From Pantoea nemavictus (GTDB taxonomy: Bacteria; Pseudomonadota; Gammaproteobacteria; Enterobacterales; Enterobacteriaceae): a stretch of 64,000 nucleotides of DNA. Under the pieces are notes generated by a model, which was not told the DNA's origin, did not search any database, and was given only the letters and a program-made list of their open reading frames with translations. Positions 1-8,956 of the stretch are shown one piece after another. The stretch lies in contig NZ_JBBGZW010000001.1 in the NCBI RefSeq assembly GCF_037479095.1, positions 2,294,001 through 2,358,000 of the forward strand, written 5' to 3'. The position numbers and the translations under genes are program-made. Positions within the stretch are counted from its first letter, which is position 1. Each line of letters starts with the position of its first letter.

Positions 1-284
1 GCCACGAGCGCTTCCCGGAGCGCGTAAATGTCGGTTTTATGGAAGTGGTTAATCGTGAGCATATCCGCCTGCGCGTGTACGAACGTGGCGCGGGTGAAAC
101 GCAGGCTTGCGGTAGCGGCGCGTGTGCGGCGGTTGCCTGCGGCGTTCAGCAGGGCATTTTGGCGGAGAATGTGCGCGTCGATCTTCCCGGCGGAACGCTG
201 CATATCACCTGGAAAGGGGAAGGGCAGCCGCTGTTTATGACCGGCCCAGCCACACACGTTTACGATGGGTTTATTCATCTATGA
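1..284 (+). CDS. dapF: diaminopimelate epimerase, C-terminal part (cut by window edge)
   Basis: Only the last 93 residues are in the window; the frame is open from base 3. DapF interconverts LL- and meso-diaminopimelate for lysine and peptidoglycan synthesis in the cytoplasm. The second active-site cysteine lies in the conserved stretch [15 protein letters not shown], and the tail [14 protein letters not shown] matches the end of E. coli DapF closely. The TGA stop (282-284) overlaps the ATG of the next gene (281-283), the usual start of the dapF-yigA-xerC-yigB chain. The N-terminal half cannot be judged here. Confidence 0.96.
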   Translation, partial: HERFPERVNVGFMEVVNREHIRLRVYERGAGETQACGSGACAAVACGVQQGILAENVRVDLPGGTLHITWKGEGQPLFMTGPATHVYDGFIHL

Positions 285-985
285 AAAATGTCGAAGAGCA
301 AACCGCAAGTGAGGTTTTGCTGGACGATCAATCGGTAAGCGCATTTCTGCGTCAAAATCCCGATTTCTTTATTCGTAACGCGCGCCAGGTCGAACAGATG
401 ATGGTGCCGCATCCGGTACGCGGCAGCGTTTCGCTGGTGGAGTGGCATATGGCGCGTCAGCGCAACCACATCCAGCAGCTGGAAGAGGAGATCACGCTGC
501 TGATGGAGCAGGCCACCGCCAACCATCAGCTGTTTGATCGCCTGCTGGCGTTGCAAGGCCATCTCGCCGCCGCTGACAGCCTGCAGGAGATGCTGACGCG
601 TCTGCATCGCTGGGCGCGCGAACTCGGTTTGGCAGGTGCGCATGTGCGCCTGTTCAACGATAAATGGCACATCGGCGCACCCTCTGATTTCACCCAACTC
701 GGCTTGTCTCGTCAGGCATTCGAACCGCTGCGTATTCAGCGCTTTGGCGATGAGCATCACTATCTTGGCAGTCTGAATGGCCCGGAATTGTTGCTGTTGT
801 TACCGCAGGCTAAAGCGATTGGTTCGGTGGCGATGTCGTTGATGGGCGAGCGCGGCGAGCTGGGCATATTGATGTTCACCAGCCGCGATAATCAGCATTA
901 TCAGGCGGGCATGGGCACGCTGCTGCTGCAGCATCTGGCGCAAATGTTGCCGGATCTGCTGTCACGCTGGGTAGAGCGCGCATGA
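281..985 (+). CDS. yigA: DUF484 family protein YigA
   Basis: 234 residues, matching the E. coli length of about 235. The start at 281 is chosen because it overlaps the dapF stop (ATGA) and gives the family N-terminus MKNVEEQ. The protein has the DUF484 signature HPDFFxRNA near the N-terminus, then [22 protein letters not shown], a short coiled-coil-like stretch ([12 protein letters not shown]) and a GAF-like C-terminal half. No enzymatic function is established for the family. Its constant place between dapF and xerC suggests only co-expression. The gene overlaps xerC by 4 bases (ATGA). Confidence 0.93.
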   Translation: MKNVEEQTASEVLLDDQSVSAFLRQNPDFFIRNARQVEQMMVPHPVRGSVSLVEWHMARQRNHIQQLEEEITLLMEQATANHQLFDRLLALQGHLAAADSLQEMLTRLHRWARELGLAGAHVRLFNDKWHIGAPSDFTQLGLSRQAFEPLRIQRFGDEHHYLGSLNGPELLLLLPQAKAIGSVAMSLMGERGELGILMFTSRDNQHYQAGMGTLLLQHLAQMLPDLLSRWVERA

Positions 986-1890
986 GTAGCGTCAGTACGC
1001 TGCTGCCTGCTGTGGATGACTTTCTGCGATATCTGAAGGTTGAACGCCAGCTCAGCCCGCTGACGCAAAAGAATTACCAACGGCAATTGCAGGCGATTAT
1101 GGCAATGGCCGATGAAATGAAACTGGCGAGTTGGGCGCAGCTGGAGCCGGCGCAAGTGCGCACGCTGGCAGCGCGCAGCCGTCGCGGCGGTTTGGGCGCC
1201 AGCAGCCTGGCATTGCGCATGTCGGCGCTGCGCAGTTTTCTTGACTGGCAAGTCCATCAGGGCATGCTGAGCGCCAATCCCGCCAAAGGGATTTCCACGC
1301 CGCGCAATGCGCGCCACCTGCCGAAAAACATGGATGTCGACGAAGTTAACCAACTGCTGGAGATCGACCTTAACGATCCGCTGGCGGTGCGCGACCGTGC
1401 GATGCTGGAAACCATGTACGGTGGCGGATTGCGTCTCTCCGAGCTGGTCAATATGGATTGCCGCCATATAGATTTGGAAGCGGGCGAAGTGCGGGTGCTG
1501 GGTAAAGGCAGCAAAGAGCGCCGCGTACCGATTGGCGGCACGGCGGTGACGTGGATTCAGCACTGGTTACCGCTGCGCGATAGCTTCGCGCCGCAGGACG
1601 ATGCGGTGTTTGTCTCCAGCCGCGGCAGCCGGATTTCAACGCGCAATGTGCAGAAGCGCTTTGCCGAATGGGGCATTAAGCAGGGCGTTGCCAGCCATAT
1701 TCATCCGCATAAACTGCGCCACTCGTTTGCCACGCATTTGCTGGAATCGAGCGGCGATCTGCGCGCGGTGCAGGAACTGCTCGGCCACGCTAACCTGGCG
1801 ACCACGCAAATCTACACCCATCTGGATTTCCAGCATCTGGCGACGGTTTATGATGCGGCCCATCCGCGTGCCAAACGAGGAAAGTCTTAA
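982..1890 (+). CDS. xerC: tyrosine recombinase XerC
   Basis: 302 residues (E. coli 298). XerC acts with XerD at the dif site to resolve chromosome dimers at division. An N-terminal SAM-like core-binding domain (about 10-95) precedes the catalytic domain, which carries every expected residue: Arg151, Lys175, His243, Arg246, His269 and nucleophile Tyr278, each three positions later than in E. coli. The start overlaps the yigA stop and the stop overlaps the yigB start (TAATG), so translation is probably coupled along the chain. Nothing suggests loss of function. Confidence 0.97.
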   Translation: MSSVSTLLPAVDDFLRYLKVERQLSPLTQKNYQRQLQAIMAMADEMKLASWAQLEPAQVRTLAARSRRGGLGASSLALRMSALRSFLDWQVHQGMLSANPAKGISTPRNARHLPKNMDVDEVNQLLEIDLNDPLAVRDRAMLETMYGGGLRLSELVNMDCRHIDLEAGEVRVLGKGSKERRVPIGGTAVTWIQHWLPLRDSFAPQDDAVFVSSRGSRISTRNVQKRFAEWGIKQGVASHIHPHKLRHSFATHLLESSGDLRAVQELLGHANLATTQIYTHLDFQHLATVYDAAHPRAKRGKS

Positions 1891-2606
1891 TGAAGTTTTA
1901 TCGTCCGCTCGGCCCGATCAAGGCGATCACCTTTGATCTCGACGACACGCTGTATGACAACCATCCCGTCATCCGCAAAACCACTGCCGAATCGCATGCT
2001 GCACTGCAGGCTTATCACCCGGCGCTACGTGAATTCACGCCGGCGGATTATCAGGCGTTGCGTAATGAGTTGCTGGCGCGCGAGCCGGAAATTTATCACG
2101 ACGTGTCCGAATGGCGCCGCCGCTCGGTCGAGCTGGCGCTGCTCAATGTCGGCTTATCCGCAGCAGAGGCTAGCGCCGGTGCCAGCGACGTGATGAGTGT
2201 ATTCCATCAGTGGCGCAGCGAAGTCACGATGCCAGATGAGACGCATCAAACGCTGACGTGGCTGGGCGAGCGCGTACCGCTGGTGGCGATCACTAACGGC
2301 AATGCCTGCCCGGAAAAGCTCGGCATCGATCACTACTTCCAGTTCGCGCTGCGAGCCGGTCCGCACGGCCGCGCCAAGCCGTGGCAGGATATGTATCACC
2401 TTGCCGCTGAGCGTTTAAACATCGCGCCCGAGCACATTCTGCACGTTGGCGACGATCTCACCACCGATGTTGCCGGTTCGCTACGTGCGGGCATGCAAGC
2501 CTGCTGGATCAATCTGCGTGAAGGCAATCTAATGAAAATTGGCGATGCGCGTCTGCTGCCGCACGTGGAAATTGATCGGTTGGCATCTTTAACCTCGCTG
2601 CTATAA
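1890..2606 (+). CDS. yigB: HAD-superfamily phosphatase YigB
   Basis: 238 residues, full length for YigB, which in E. coli dephosphorylates FMN (5-amino-6-(5-phospho-D-ribitylamino)uracil phosphatase activity is also reported for the family). HAD motif I is [10 protein letters not shown] near residue 15, motif II is the AITNGN stretch, and motif IV is [11 protein letters not shown] near residue 187. The start overlaps the xerC stop. The -35 and -10 of the uvrD promoter fall in the last bases of this gene, so its 3' end is also regulatory DNA. Confidence 0.94.
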   Translation: MKFYRPLGPIKAITFDLDDTLYDNHPVIRKTTAESHAALQAYHPALREFTPADYQALRNELLAREPEIYHDVSEWRRRSVELALLNVGLSAAEASAGASDVMSVFHQWRSEVTMPDETHQTLTWLGERVPLVAITNGNACPEKLGIDHYFQFALRAGPHGRAKPWQDMYHLAAERLNIAPEHILHVGDDLTTDVAGSLRAGMQACWINLREGNLMKIGDARLLPHVEIDRLASLTSLL

Positions 2607-2607
2607 T
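2580..2607 (+). promoter_or_regulatory. sigma70 promoter of uvrD
   Basis: TTGGCA (2580-2585) and TATAAT (2602-2607) are separated by 16 bp, with a perfect -10 hexamer. The promoter overlaps the yigB stop codon. The predicted start point, about 2613-2615, lies inside the LexA box. Confidence 0.75.
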
Positions 2608-2609
2608 AG

Positions 2610-2625
2610 CTGTAAATTTATCCAG
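2610..2625 (+). promoter_or_regulatory. LexA (SOS) box of uvrD
   Basis: CTGTAAATTTATCCAG fits the SOS box pattern CTGT-N8-ACAG with one change. The E. coli uvrD box has the same CCAG ending. It sits just downstream of the -10, where bound LexA would block transcription; DNA damage should therefore induce uvrD. Confidence 0.78.
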
Positions 2626-2626
2626 T

Positions 2627-2753
2627 CGTATCCATCATCATTCAAGTTGGCGCTGCGTTGGCTGCGCGTGCTCACCCCGGTCACTTACTTATGTAAGCTC
2701 CCGGGGATTCACACACTTGCCGCCTTGCGGCAAGCTGAATGATTTTGGATACG
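2627..2753. repeat. ERIC element (127 bp)
   Basis: The element is exactly 127 bp, the canonical ERIC length. It contains ATGTAAGCTCCCGGGGATTC (2691 onward), one base from the classical ERIC core, and the complementary core GCTCACCCCGGTCACTTACT upstream. The ends are inverted repeats (CGTATCCA at 2627 and TGGATACG ending at 2753). It lies between the uvrD promoter/LexA box and the uvrD start, so it would be transcribed as a long hairpin in the leader. Confidence 0.93.
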
Positions 2754-2778
2754 TATCTTAATTCTTAAAACGGTGCTT

Positions 2779-4941
2779 ATGGACGTTTCTGAACTGCTTG
2801 ACGGCTTGAATGACAAACAGCGCGAGGCGGTCGCCGCACCGCGTAGCAATCTGCTGGTGCTGGCCGGAGCAGGCAGTGGCAAAACCCGCGTGCTGGTGCA
2901 TCGTATCGCCTGGCTGTTGTCGGTAGAGAACTGCTCGCCCTATTCGATTATGGCGGTGACCTTTACCAACAAAGCAGCGGCGGAGATGCGCCACCGTATC
3001 GATCAGCTGATCGGCACCAGCCAGGGCGGCATGTGGATTGGTACCTTCCACGGCCTGGCGCACCGTTTACTGCGCGCGCATCACCTTGATGCCGGTCTGC
3101 CGCAGGATTTCCAGATTCTCGATAGCGACGATCAGTTACGTCTGCTCAAACGCCTGATCAAAGCGATGAACCTTGATGAGAAACAGTGGCCTGCGCGTCA
3201 GGGCATGTGGTACATCAACGGCAAAAAAGATGAAGGCCTGCGTCCCAAACATATCGAAAGCTACGGCAATCCGGTGGAGCAAACCTGGCTGCGCATCTAT
3301 CAGGCGTATCAGGAAGCCTGCGATCGTGCCGGATTAGTCGATTTCGCCGAGCTGCTGCTGCGCGCCCATGAACTGTGGCTCAATAAGCCGCATATCCTGA
3401 ACCATTACCGCGAGCGTTTCAGCAACGTGCTGGTGGATGAATTCCAGGATACCAACAACATTCAGTACGCGTGGATTCGTATGCTGGCAGGCGATACCGG
3501 CCGCGTGATCATTGTCGGCGATGACGATCAGTCGATTTACGGCTGGCGCGGTGCGCAGGTGGAGAACATCCAGCGCTTCCTGCAGGACTTCCCAGGCGCA
3601 GAAACCATTCGTTTGGAGCAGAACTATCGCTCGACCAATAACATTCTGAAAGCCGCTAACACGCTGATCGCCAACAACAATGGCCGCCTCGGTAAAGAGC
3701 TGTGGACCGACGGTAGCGACGGCGAAAAGATTTCGCTCTACTGCGCGTTCAATGAACTGGACGAAGCGCGCTTTGTGGTGAATCGCATCAAAAGCTGGCA
3801 TGAGAACGGCAACGCGCTGCAGGATTGCGCCATTCTCTACCGCAGCAACGCCCAATCACGCGTGCTGGAAGAGGCGCTGCTGCAAGGCAGCATGCCGTAT
3901 CGTATTTATGGCGGCATGCGCTTCTTCGAGCGTCAGGAGATCAAAGATGCGCTGGCCTATCTGCGTTTGATGGCCAATCGCAATGATGATGCGGCGTTCG
4001 AGCGAGTCGTGAATACGCCGGTGCGCGGCGTGGGCGATCGCACGCTAGACGTGGTACGCCAGACCGCGCGCGAACAGCAACTGACAATGTGGCAGGCAAC
4101 GCGCGAGCTATTACAGAATAAAGCCTTGGCCGGACGCGCCGCATCGGCACTGCAACGCTTCTGCGAACTGGTGGATTCACTGGCCACAGAAACCGCCGAA
4201 ATGCCGCTGCATGTGCAAACCGATCGCGTGATTAAAGACTCCGGTTTATGGATCATGTATGAGCAGGAGAAGGGCGAGAAAGGCCAGGCGCGTATCGAAA
4301 ACCTTGAGGAACTGGTAACGGCAACGCGCCAGTTCAGCTATCAGGATGAAGACGAAGATCTCATGCCGCTGCAGGCCTTCCTGTCACATGCGGCGTTGGA
4401 AGCGGGCGAAGGCCAGGCCGACAAGTGGCAGGATGCGGTGCAATTGATGACCATGCACTCGGCAAAAGGGCTGGAGTTCAGTCAGGTATTTATCGTTGGC
4501 ATGGAAGAGGGCATGTTCCCAAGCCAGATGTCGCTGGATGAAGGCGGGCGTCTGGAAGAGGAGCGCCGTCTGGCCTACGTTGGCGTGACGCGCGCGATGG
4601 TCAAACTGACGCTGACCTACGCCGAAACTCGCCGCCTTTATGGTAAGGAAGTGTATCACCGCCCCTCACGCTTCATCGGCGAGCTGCCGGAAGAGTGTGT
4701 GGAAGAGGTCCGTTTGCGCGCCAGCGTCAGTCGTCCGGTGAGTCATCAGCGCATGGGCACGCCGATCGCGCAAAATGACAGTGGCTTCACGCTCGGTCAG
4801 CGTGTGCGACATGCCAAGTTCGGCGAAGGCACCATTATTAACCTGGAAGGCAGCGGTGAACACAGCCGTCTGCAGGTAGCGTTTCAGGGTCAGGGAATCA
4901 AGTGGCTGGTGGCGGCTTACGCCCGTCTGGAAACGGTGTAG
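2779..4941 (+). CDS. uvrD: DNA helicase II (UvrD)
   Basis: 720 residues, identical in length to E. coli UvrD. It is a superfamily 1A 3'-5' helicase that removes incised oligonucleotides in nucleotide excision repair, unwinds nicked DNA in MutHLS mismatch repair and dismantles RecA filaments. Walker A is GAGSGKT (30-36); the Walker B motif VDEFQDT, then GDDDQSIYGWRG, QNYRST and the late motif VTRAMVKLTL are intact. The start at 2779 gives MDVSELLDGLNDKQ as in E. coli; an upstream ATG two codons earlier is possible. The gene is monocistronic and SOS-controlled through the LexA box at 2610, with an ERIC repeat in its leader. Confidence 0.98.
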   Translation: MDVSELLDGLNDKQREAVAAPRSNLLVLAGAGSGKTRVLVHRIAWLLSVENCSPYSIMAVTFTNKAAAEMRHRIDQLIGTSQGGMWIGTFHGLAHRLLRAHHLDAGLPQDFQILDSDDQLRLLKRLIKAMNLDEKQWPARQGMWYINGKKDEGLRPKHIESYGNPVEQTWLRIYQAYQEACDRAGLVDFAELLLRAHELWLNKPHILNHYRERFSNVLVDEFQDTNNIQYAWIRMLAGDTGRVIIVGDDDQSIYGWRGAQVENIQRFLQDFPGAETIRLEQNYRSTNNILKAANTLIANNNGRLGKELWTDGSDGEKISLYCAFNELDEARFVVNRIKSWHENGNALQDCAILYRSNAQSRVLEEALLQGSMPYRIYGGMRFFERQEIKDALAYLRLMANRNDDAAFERVVNTPVRGVGDRTLDVVRQTAREQQLTMWQATRELLQNKALAGRAASALQRFCELVDSLATETAEMPLHVQTDRVIKDSGLWIMYEQEKGEKGQARIENLEELVTATRQFSYQDEDEDLMPLQAFLSHAALEAGEGQADKWQDAVQLMTMHSAKGLEFSQVFIVGMEEGMFPSQMSLDEGGRLEEERRLAYVGVTRAMVKLTLTYAETRRLYGKEVYHRPSRFIGELPEECVEEVRLRASVSRPVSHQRMGTPIAQNDSGFTLGQRVRHAKFGEGTIINLEGSGEHSRLQVAFQGQGIKWLVAAYARLETV

Positions 4942-4955
4942 CGCGGTTGCGCTAC
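4938..4955 (+). terminator. hairpin over the uvrD stop codon
   Basis: A perfect 7-bp stem, GTAGCGC and GCGCTAC with loop GGTT, includes the TAG stop of uvrD. There is no clean T tract directly after it; a second small stem (GACGA/TTCGTC) with a T-rich loop follows. It may end or stabilise the uvrD transcript. Confidence 0.35.
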
Positions 4956-5000
4956 CTTGACGACTTTTTCGTCTCAGCGTAACATGCGCGCACTATTATC

Positions 5001-5057
5001 ATGAGAGGACAATGCCTTGGACGCGCCCAGTCGATGCTGGCTCAATCACCTGTTTAA
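5001..5057 (+). CDS. candidate corA leader peptide (CorL-like), 18 codons
   Basis: A short ORF, ATG at 5001 and TAA at 5055-5057, encodes MRGQCLGRAQSMLAQSPV inside the 311-base gap before corA. In Salmonella, corA has a long 5' leader with a short ORF whose translation couples to Rho-dependent termination. The position and size here fit that arrangement. I see no strong Shine-Dalgarno sequence before it, and I cannot align it to the Salmonella peptide from memory. The rest of the 4942-5252 gap is C/T-rich leader with no other ORF. Confidence 0.45.
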   Translation: MRGQCLGRAQSMLAQSPV

Positions 5058-5252
5058 CAGGAACTCCTAAGGTCACCTCTTTTAGCTGGTAGCCTTAGCG
5101 GTTATCAGCGACCTCCCTTTTTACTCTCGTCGCATGAGTTAGCACTGATTTACCCTTGAAGCGAAAGTTTCCGTGTTCAGGCTTCGCCGTGCCCGCTATA
5201 AAAAAGTGGTTCACCGCCTTGTCCCATTCCAAAAAAATGGGGAGTTATTGCT

Positions 5253-6206
5253 ATGCTGAGCGCATTTAAACTCGATCGTAATCGTCTGACGCGCATCGAG
5301 CTGGAAGAAGATAACGACAAACTCAACACCTCGGTGTGGGTCGATCTGATCGAACCCGACGACAGCGAACGCGATCGCGTGCAGTGTGAACTCGGCCAGA
5401 GTCTGGCGACGCGTCCGGAACTGGAAGACATCGAAGCCTCGGCGCGCTTCTTCGAAGACGAAGACGGCCTGCACATTCACTCCTTCTTCTTCTTTGAAGA
5501 TGCCGAAGATCATGCCGGCAACTCCACCGTGGCATTTACCATTCGCGAAGATCGCCTGTACACGCTGCGTGAACGTGAACTGCCGGCGTTCCGCCTCTAT
5601 CGCATGCGTGCGCGCAACCAGACGCTGACCGATGGTAACGCCTATGAACTGCTGCTCGATCTGTTCGAAACAAAAATCGAACAGCTGGCGGATGAGATCG
5701 AGAACATCTATAGCGCGCTGGAGAAACTCAGCCGGGTGATCATGGAAGGCCAGCAGGGCGAAGAGTACGACCAGGCGCTGTCGCGTTTGGCGGAGCTGGA
5801 AGATATCGGCTGGAAGGTGCGTTTGTGTCTGATGGATACGCAACGTGCGCTCAACTTCCTGGTGCGCAAGGCACGTCTGCCGAGCAATCAGCTGGAGCAG
5901 GCGCGTGAAATCCTGCGCGATATCGAATCACTGCTACCGCATAACGAATCGCTGTTCCAGAAGGTTAACTTCCTGATGCAGGCGGCGATGGGCTTCATCA
6001 ACATCGAGCAGAACCGCATCATCAAGATCTTCTCGGTGGTTTCGGTGGTGTTCCTGCCGCCAACGCTGGTGGCATCAAGCTACGGTATGAACTTCGAGTT
6101 TATGCCTGAACTGAAATGGAGCTTTGGTTATCCGGGCGCAATCAGCCTGATGATCCTCGCCGGGCTGGCGCCGTACCTCTATTTCAAGCGCAAAAACTGG
6201 TTGTAA
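5253..6206 (+). CDS. corA: magnesium/cobalt/nickel transporter CorA
   Basis: 317 residues (E. coli 316). CorA is the main constitutive Mg2+ channel of the inner membrane, a homopentamer. A long soluble N-terminal domain rich in acidic residues ([19 protein letters not shown]) is followed by the stalk helix and two C-terminal membrane helices; the selectivity signature YGMN lies just after the first. The end FKRKNWL is the family's basic C-terminus. A GGGGAG ribosome site lies 6 bases before the ATG. It is preceded by a long leader with a candidate regulatory peptide. Confidence 0.98.
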   Translation: MLSAFKLDRNRLTRIELEEDNDKLNTSVWVDLIEPDDSERDRVQCELGQSLATRPELEDIEASARFFEDEDGLHIHSFFFFEDAEDHAGNSTVAFTIREDRLYTLRERELPAFRLYRMRARNQTLTDGNAYELLLDLFETKIEQLADEIENIYSALEKLSRVIMEGQQGEEYDQALSRLAELEDIGWKVRLCLMDTQRALNFLVRKARLPSNQLEQAREILRDIESLLPHNESLFQKVNFLMQAAMGFINIEQNRIIKIFSVVSVVFLPPTLVASSYGMNFEFMPELKWSFGYPGAISLMILAGLAPYLYFKRKNWL

Positions 6207-6221
6207 CCTGCTGCACGCCTT

Positions 6222-6287
6222 GGTCGTCATGAATGACGACCCTACAAAATCGCTCCTGAAAACGTAGGGTCGCCATTTATGGCGACC
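6222..6287. repeat. paired-hairpin intergenic repeat
   Basis: Two perfect 9-bp stem hairpins, GGTCGTCAT/ATGACGACC (6222-6241) and GGTCGCCAT/ATGGCGACC (6268-6287), are linked by a spacer flanked by CTAC and GTAG. The two hairpins are themselves near-complementary, so the whole unit is one larger palindrome. This looks like a short dispersed palindromic repeat of the kind common between enterobacterial genes. Confidence 0.65.
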
Positions 6288-6375
6288 GGAAAGCGCTTAG
6301 CAGTAGCCCATAAACTAGCGCTGTTCCCCATTTCTGCGTAACCTGTTGGTTCTGTTTTCTTTCTGATTCCACCCT

Positions 6376-7428
6376 ATGGCGCGCTTCTCCCTGCGACTTC
6401 AGTGGACCATTCTGCTGATTGCATCGTTAGTACTGGGGATCATTCTCCAGCTGTTCCACCTTCCTGCGGCCTTGCTGCTTGGTCCGATGATCGTCGGTAC
6501 CGTTATGGGCTTGTGCGGCGCTACCGTTCGCATTGATAAACGTTTCTTTGTGCTGGCACAGGCAGTGCTTGGCTGCATGATCGGCCAAAGCTTATCGCCA
6601 GGGATTCTCACGCCGCTAATCCAGGATTGGCCGGTGGTGCTGGCGGTGCTGGTGTTGACGTTAGCGGCCAGCGGCCTGTCGGGTTTTCTGCTGGTGCGCT
6701 TCAGTAATTTGCCGGGACCCACCGGCGCATGGGGATCGTCGCCCGGCGGCGCCTCAGCGATGGTGGCGATGGCCGGTGATTTCGGTGCGGATGTGCGGCT
6801 GGTCGCGTTTATGCAGTATTTGCGCGTGCTGTTTGTCGCGACGGCTGCGGCGGTGGTGGCGCGCATTGGCCTCGACTCCAGCGGTGGCGCGGCGGATCTG
6901 GTGTGGTTTCCCACACTGCAAAGTAGCTTCCTGTTAACGCTGGTGGTGATGTTTGCCGGTGCCTGGCTCGGGCAACGGTTACGCATTCCTTCGGGTGCAT
7001 TGCTGCTACCGGCGCTGATTGGCGCGGTGCTGCACGGCACCGATGTGGCGACCTTGCAGGTGCCGGAATGGCTGCTGGCGCTGGCCTATGCGCTGATTGG
7101 CTGGAGCGTAGGATTGCGTTTTACCCGCCCGATCTTCCTGCTGGCGCTGCGCACCTTGCCACAAATGCTGGTGTCGATATTTGGCTTGATGCTGTTGTGC
7201 GGCGGATTAGCCTGGATGCTGACGCGCGTGCTGCATGTTGATCTGATGACCGCATATCTGGCAACCAGCCCGGGTGGGCTGGATACCGTCGCGATAATCG
7301 CTGCCGGCAGCCGGGTCGATATCGCTTTTGTCATGGCGCTACAGACACTGCGTCTGTTCACCATCTTGCTAACCGGCCCGGCGCTGGCGCGTTTTATTTC
7401 ACGCTATGCGCACCCGCGAGCGAGCTGA
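6376..7428 (+). CDS. AbrB family putative membrane transporter
   Basis: 350 residues, strongly hydrophobic, with about ten predicted membrane segments. It belongs to the AbrB family (often labelled ammonia monooxygenase regulator; E. coli YbgN/AbrB is a member), built from two internally similar halves. The repeated family motif appears as GAWGSSPGGASAMV in the first half and ATSPGGLDTVAIIAAG in the second. Substrate is unknown. No clear Shine-Dalgarno precedes the ATG, so the start is the least certain part. E. coli has yigF/yigG at this place. The 3' end overlaps convergent rarD by 30 bases. Confidence 0.85.
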   Translation: MARFSLRLQWTILLIASLVLGIILQLFHLPAALLLGPMIVGTVMGLCGATVRIDKRFFVLAQAVLGCMIGQSLSPGILTPLIQDWPVVLAVLVLTLAASGLSGFLLVRFSNLPGPTGAWGSSPGGASAMVAMAGDFGADVRLVAFMQYLRVLFVATAAAVVARIGLDSSGGAADLVWFPTLQSSFLLTLVVMFAGAWLGQRLRIPSGALLLPALIGAVLHGTDVATLQVPEWLLALAYALIGWSVGLRFTRPIFLLALRTLPQMLVSIFGLMLLCGGLAWMLTRVLHVDLMTAYLATSPGGLDTVAIIAAGSRVDIAFVMALQTLRLFTILLTGPALARFISRYAHPRAS

Positions 7429-8298
7429 AAACGCCACCGCATCAATAATAAACACGGCGAGTGCCAGCCAGATGAAGCCGAAGGTCACCATCTTGTCGGG
7501 TGTCAGGCTCTCGCCGTAGAAGATCACCGCCAGCAGGAACATCAGCGTCGGGCCAAGGTACTGGAAGAAACCCACGGTCGATAAGCGCAGACGCGCGCAG
7601 GCTGCCGCAAACAGCATCAGCGGAATGGTGGTAATGATTCCCGCTGCGATCAGCTTGAGATTGAGGCTCATGGCGTTAGCACTGAGATGGCTGGTGGCGC
7701 TGTCGGCGAAGCCAAACAGATAAATTGCCGCCAGCGGAAACAGCCACAGCGTCTCGATCAGCATGCCGCTCTGCGCATCCACCTGAATCTTTTTGCGTAC
7801 CAAGCCGTACAAGGCAAAGCTAAATGCCAGGCCAAGACCGATAATCGGCAGCGAACCGAATTGCCACAGCTGCACCAACACGCCGGTTGTCGCCAGCAAC
7901 ACCGCCAGCCACTGCAAACGACGGAAGCGCTCGCGCAGAAACAGCATGCCAAACACCACGTTAATCAGCGGGTTGATAAAGTATCCAAGACTCGCCTCCA
8001 GCATATGCTGATTGTTTACCGCCCAGATAAACAGCAGCCAGTTGCCGCCAATGGTTACAGCGGTCAGCGCCAGTAGCAGCACTTTTTTCGGCTGAGCCAG
8101 CACGCTGCGCACCTGCGTCCAGCTGCGGCTTAAGGTGATCAGCAGCAGCATAAACAGCGCTGACCAAATCACGCGATGCGTCATGATTTCGGTGGCAGGA
8201 ACTTCTTTAACCAGTTTGAAGTAAGCCGGTGCGATGCCCCAAATGAAGTAAGCGCCAAGCGCGTAGCCGATACCCTGGCGAGTTTGTTGCGTATCCAT
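7399..8298 (-). CDS. rarD: EamA-family transporter RarD
   Basis: 299 residues with ten predicted membrane segments and the EamA/DMT fold. The N-terminus MDTQQTRQGIGYALGAYFIW matches E. coli RarD, which fixes the start at 8298; a second ATG lies one codon before. The protein is often annotated as chloramphenicol-sensitivity protein, but its natural substrate is not known. It follows yigI on the same strand with a 22-base gap, so the two are probably co-transcribed. Its last ten codons are antisense to the end of the AbrB-family gene. Confidence 0.93.
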   Translation of the reverse strand: MDTQQTRQGIGYALGAYFIWGIAPAYFKLVKEVPATEIMTHRVIWSALFMLLLITLSRSWTQVRSVLAQPKKVLLLALTAVTIGGNWLLFIWAVNNQHMLEASLGYFINPLINVVFGMLFLRERFRRLQWLAVLLATTGVLVQLWQFGSLPIIGLGLAFSFALYGLVRKKIQVDAQSGMLIETLWLFPLAAIYLFGFADSATSHLSANAMSLNLKLIAAGIITTIPLMLFAAACARLRLSTVGFFQYLGPTLMFLLAVIFYGESLTPDKMVTFGFIWLALAVFIIDAVAFSARSRVRIA

Positions 8299-8320
8299 CA
8301 TCACATCCAAAAGGTGGCAA

Positions 8321-8791
8321 TCAGCCAATCATATAAGTCGCGGTAGCGGTAGCGATGTAATCGCCTTGCTGGTTATGTAATTCCACGCGCGCTACGGCGA
8401 CTTTATTGCCGCCGCGCAGTAGGCTGCTGGTGGCGATAAAGCGCTCACCGCGGCCGGGACGCAGATAATCCACCCGCATATCAATGGTGCCCATGCGTGA
8501 AAGGCGCTGGCGCAGCTCTTCTTCGGTAATACTCTCCTGGCGCGTCAGCGCATAGCTGACGCACACCAGCCCGGCGGCTACATCCAGCACCGAGGCAATC
8601 ACGCCGCCGTGCAAAATTTGCTGCGCCGCATTGCCCACCAGCATGGTTTTATTGGCAAAGCCCAGTTCGGCATAATCCGCTTCCAGTCGATCCAGCTCTA
8701 ATCCGAGCGCCTGATTGAAGGGCATGTGATAAACAAAAATTTCGCCAATCAGACGGCGCGCTTCCTGCTGTGTCAGCAACGGGGATGACAT
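8321..8791 (-). CDS. yigI: thioesterase-family protein YigI
   Basis: 156 residues with the hotdog acyl-CoA thioesterase fold of the PaaI/YigI group. The stretch [15 protein letters not shown] holds the conserved HGG motif of the fold, and the C-terminal strand [21 protein letters not shown] is typical. E. coli YigI acts on medium- to long-chain acyl-CoA. It is divergent from pldA, with a 165-base promoter region between them, and lies upstream of rarD. Confidence 0.92.
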   Translation of the reverse strand: MSSPLLTQQEARRLIGEIFVYHMPFNQALGLELDRLEADYAELGFANKTMLVGNAAQQILHGGVIASVLDVAAGLVCVSYALTRQESITEEELRQRLSRMGTIDMRVDYLRPGRGERFIATSSLLRGGNKVAVARVELHNQQGDYIATATATYMIG

Positions 8792-8956
8792 AATTCCTGC
8801 CTTAAAATGTTAACGAGTTGTGTATATTATGCCGCGTTCGAGCCGCTTTCCAGTTTCGGAAATCGGCGCTGATCAACCGCTGAATTTGCGTGTAGAATGG
8901 CCTGCTTTTTGAACCGTCCTTTGACGATTACGACACGCAGTTCTCTGGAGAATTCT

